Shown one piece after another: positions 62,901-64,000 of a DNA stretch of 64,000 nucleotides. A program made the position numbers and the translations under genes. Source of the DNA: Gymnogyps californianus (taxonomy: Eukaryota; Chordata; Aves; Accipitriformes; Cathartidae); assembly GCF_018139145.2 (NCBI RefSeq), contig NC_059500.1, positions 49,222,663 through 49,286,662 on the forward strand, read 5' to 3'. The notes beneath the pieces are model-generated. The model was given only the letters and a program-made list of their open reading frames with translations, made no database searches and was not told the origin of the DNA. Numbering within the stretch: the first letter of the stretch is position 1; every line of letters begins with the position of its first letter.

Positions 62901-64000
62901 GAAAAAGAGATGAGGATGCATGAATGGAAATAAGAATAGAATTTGGTAACTTAATACCTTTAATGTAGAAGTGACTTCAGATATTTTATCTGCTCCCTAT
63001 GCTTGTCGATTTGATTATCTTTTGGTAGCAAAGTCAATGGAGCTGAATCATTGCCTTTGCAGGCAGAGCCTGAATACATGGAATAGCTGGTTTCACCAAT
63101 AGCCAGGCATTTTACGTCCAGTTTTTTGGCCAGTTGTGGTGGTTCCATTTTAAGAGGAAAGGTCAGAAGGTGAAAGCAGTGACTGAATATTGGGAACTGA
63201 ATCCTTCACTTGCTGAGAAGGCTGGTTTTGTATTGGAAGCACTTCTGTCTTTAAGTCCTCGAAGATTCAGAAATGTATGGAAAAAATAGCAATTAAGAAA
63301 AATGGCTTCTGTAAAAAAGTGTGAAAAGAATGAATAGTGTAATCTGATCAGGCAGTACGGAAGACTGTCTATGGCAGGTGCTTGTTACACTAAGGTAAAG
63401 ACCTGAGTTTGGAAAAAAAAGAACAAAGACAGTCTTTAGAGGAGGCACTATGGACTTCCCTGAAGTTAGCTGTAATATTAGGGTTTACTTCCATGGTGCA
63501 AGGTCAGACTATCTACTTAGTCTTCAAAGTCATCTTCAGGTGTGACTGTACCCTCAGTGATGACCCTGCAAAGCAGAGGGAATAGAAAGCCTTGGTCTCT
63601 CCTGCATAGGGAGGCCTCAGCACCGGGAGTCTTGGGTGACAGAGAATGGTGTGGGGGAAGCAGAAAATAGGGAAGGTGTGGCCGCAGAGCAAACTCCACT
63701 TGATATCTGGCATTAGGAGGAGCATAGCTGACTAACTCGGATGCAGCGTAGCCTTAGACAGAAGCCAGTGTGGACTGGTCTGAAGATTCGGGGCAAGACT
63801 CTGAGAAACCTCCTGTTTCCACCTATGTGGAGTGGAAAACTTGCTGTGGTGTGTTGAGGACATGCATATACCTGGCCGGTAATGTGCTCTTCCTCTTTTT
63901 TTGCTACCAAGTAGGTGATTAAAAAGCAACGTAAAGCAACAGTTTCAGGGTGAAAAAGGTGTGTTCTAGAAATTTGAAAAGCAAACAAAAATAGGCCGAT
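59909..64000. other. unique non-coding DNA to window end
   Basis: About 4 kb of unique sequence with an A16 run at 61,433-61,448. Frames reach 137 codons on the minus strand (61,306-61,719) without a recognisable product. No repeat, exon or RNA gene is supported. Confidence 0.45.

Noticed and set aside
1..64000. CRISPR array, operon or prophage-like organisation
   Set aside because: No spaced identical repeats, no ribosome-binding sites, and only short overlapping frames with vertebrate-type repeats.

Overview
The window reads as vertebrate, most likely avian, non-coding DNA. It has no bacterial gene organisation, and no open frame belongs to a protein family I recognise. The best taxonomic clue is a degenerate solo LTR at about 6.1-6.6 kb. 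It belongs to a retroviral LTR family that I know as abundant in Neoaves and not from chicken. Old MIR-type SINE relics, one worn CR1-type LINE relic and several copies of a short, very old sauropsid-type interspersed repeat fit an intergenic desert or a very long intron in a neoavian bird. The sauropsid repeat is recognised from memory, without a family name.

Layout. 0-6 kb: unique AT-rich DNA with a perfect hairpin (2.77 kb), two GC-richer patches and two stretches that look like conserved non-coding elements. 6.1-6.6 kb: the LTR. 7-19 kb: mostly unique DNA with three old-repeat fragments, a hairpin, a G15 run, further enhancer-like stretches and a MIR at 19.0 kb. 19-39 kb: largely featureless, with a decayed 21-bp tandem repeat (22.7 kb), a MIR (30.7 kb), a 44-bp alternating purine-pyrimidine tract (31.3 kb) and candidate conserved elements. 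39.9-43.0 kb is the most interesting part. It holds a CpG-rich cluster, splice-like signals in a consistent order on the minus strand, a 19-bp inverted repeat, and a long AT-rich homeodomain-motif-rich block. 44.7-45.1 kb: a 301-bp uninterrupted homopurine tract. 47.3-47.6 kb: a decayed CR1-type reverse-transcriptase lead-in. 50-56 kb: AT-rich DNA with a 153-codon chance-length frame, old repeats and a hairpin. 57.2-58.7 kb: a GC-richer segment next to a minus-strand AATAAA. 59.6-59.9 kb: a second, impure purine tract. The rest is unique sequence.

I find no confident protein-coding gene, tRNA, rRNA, snRNA, known microRNA or CRISPR array. The working model is a regulatory gene desert or intron. 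At most there is one small, unproven minus-strand transcription unit around 40-41.7 kb. All conserved-element calls are made by eye from composition and motif content and need an alignment to confirm.
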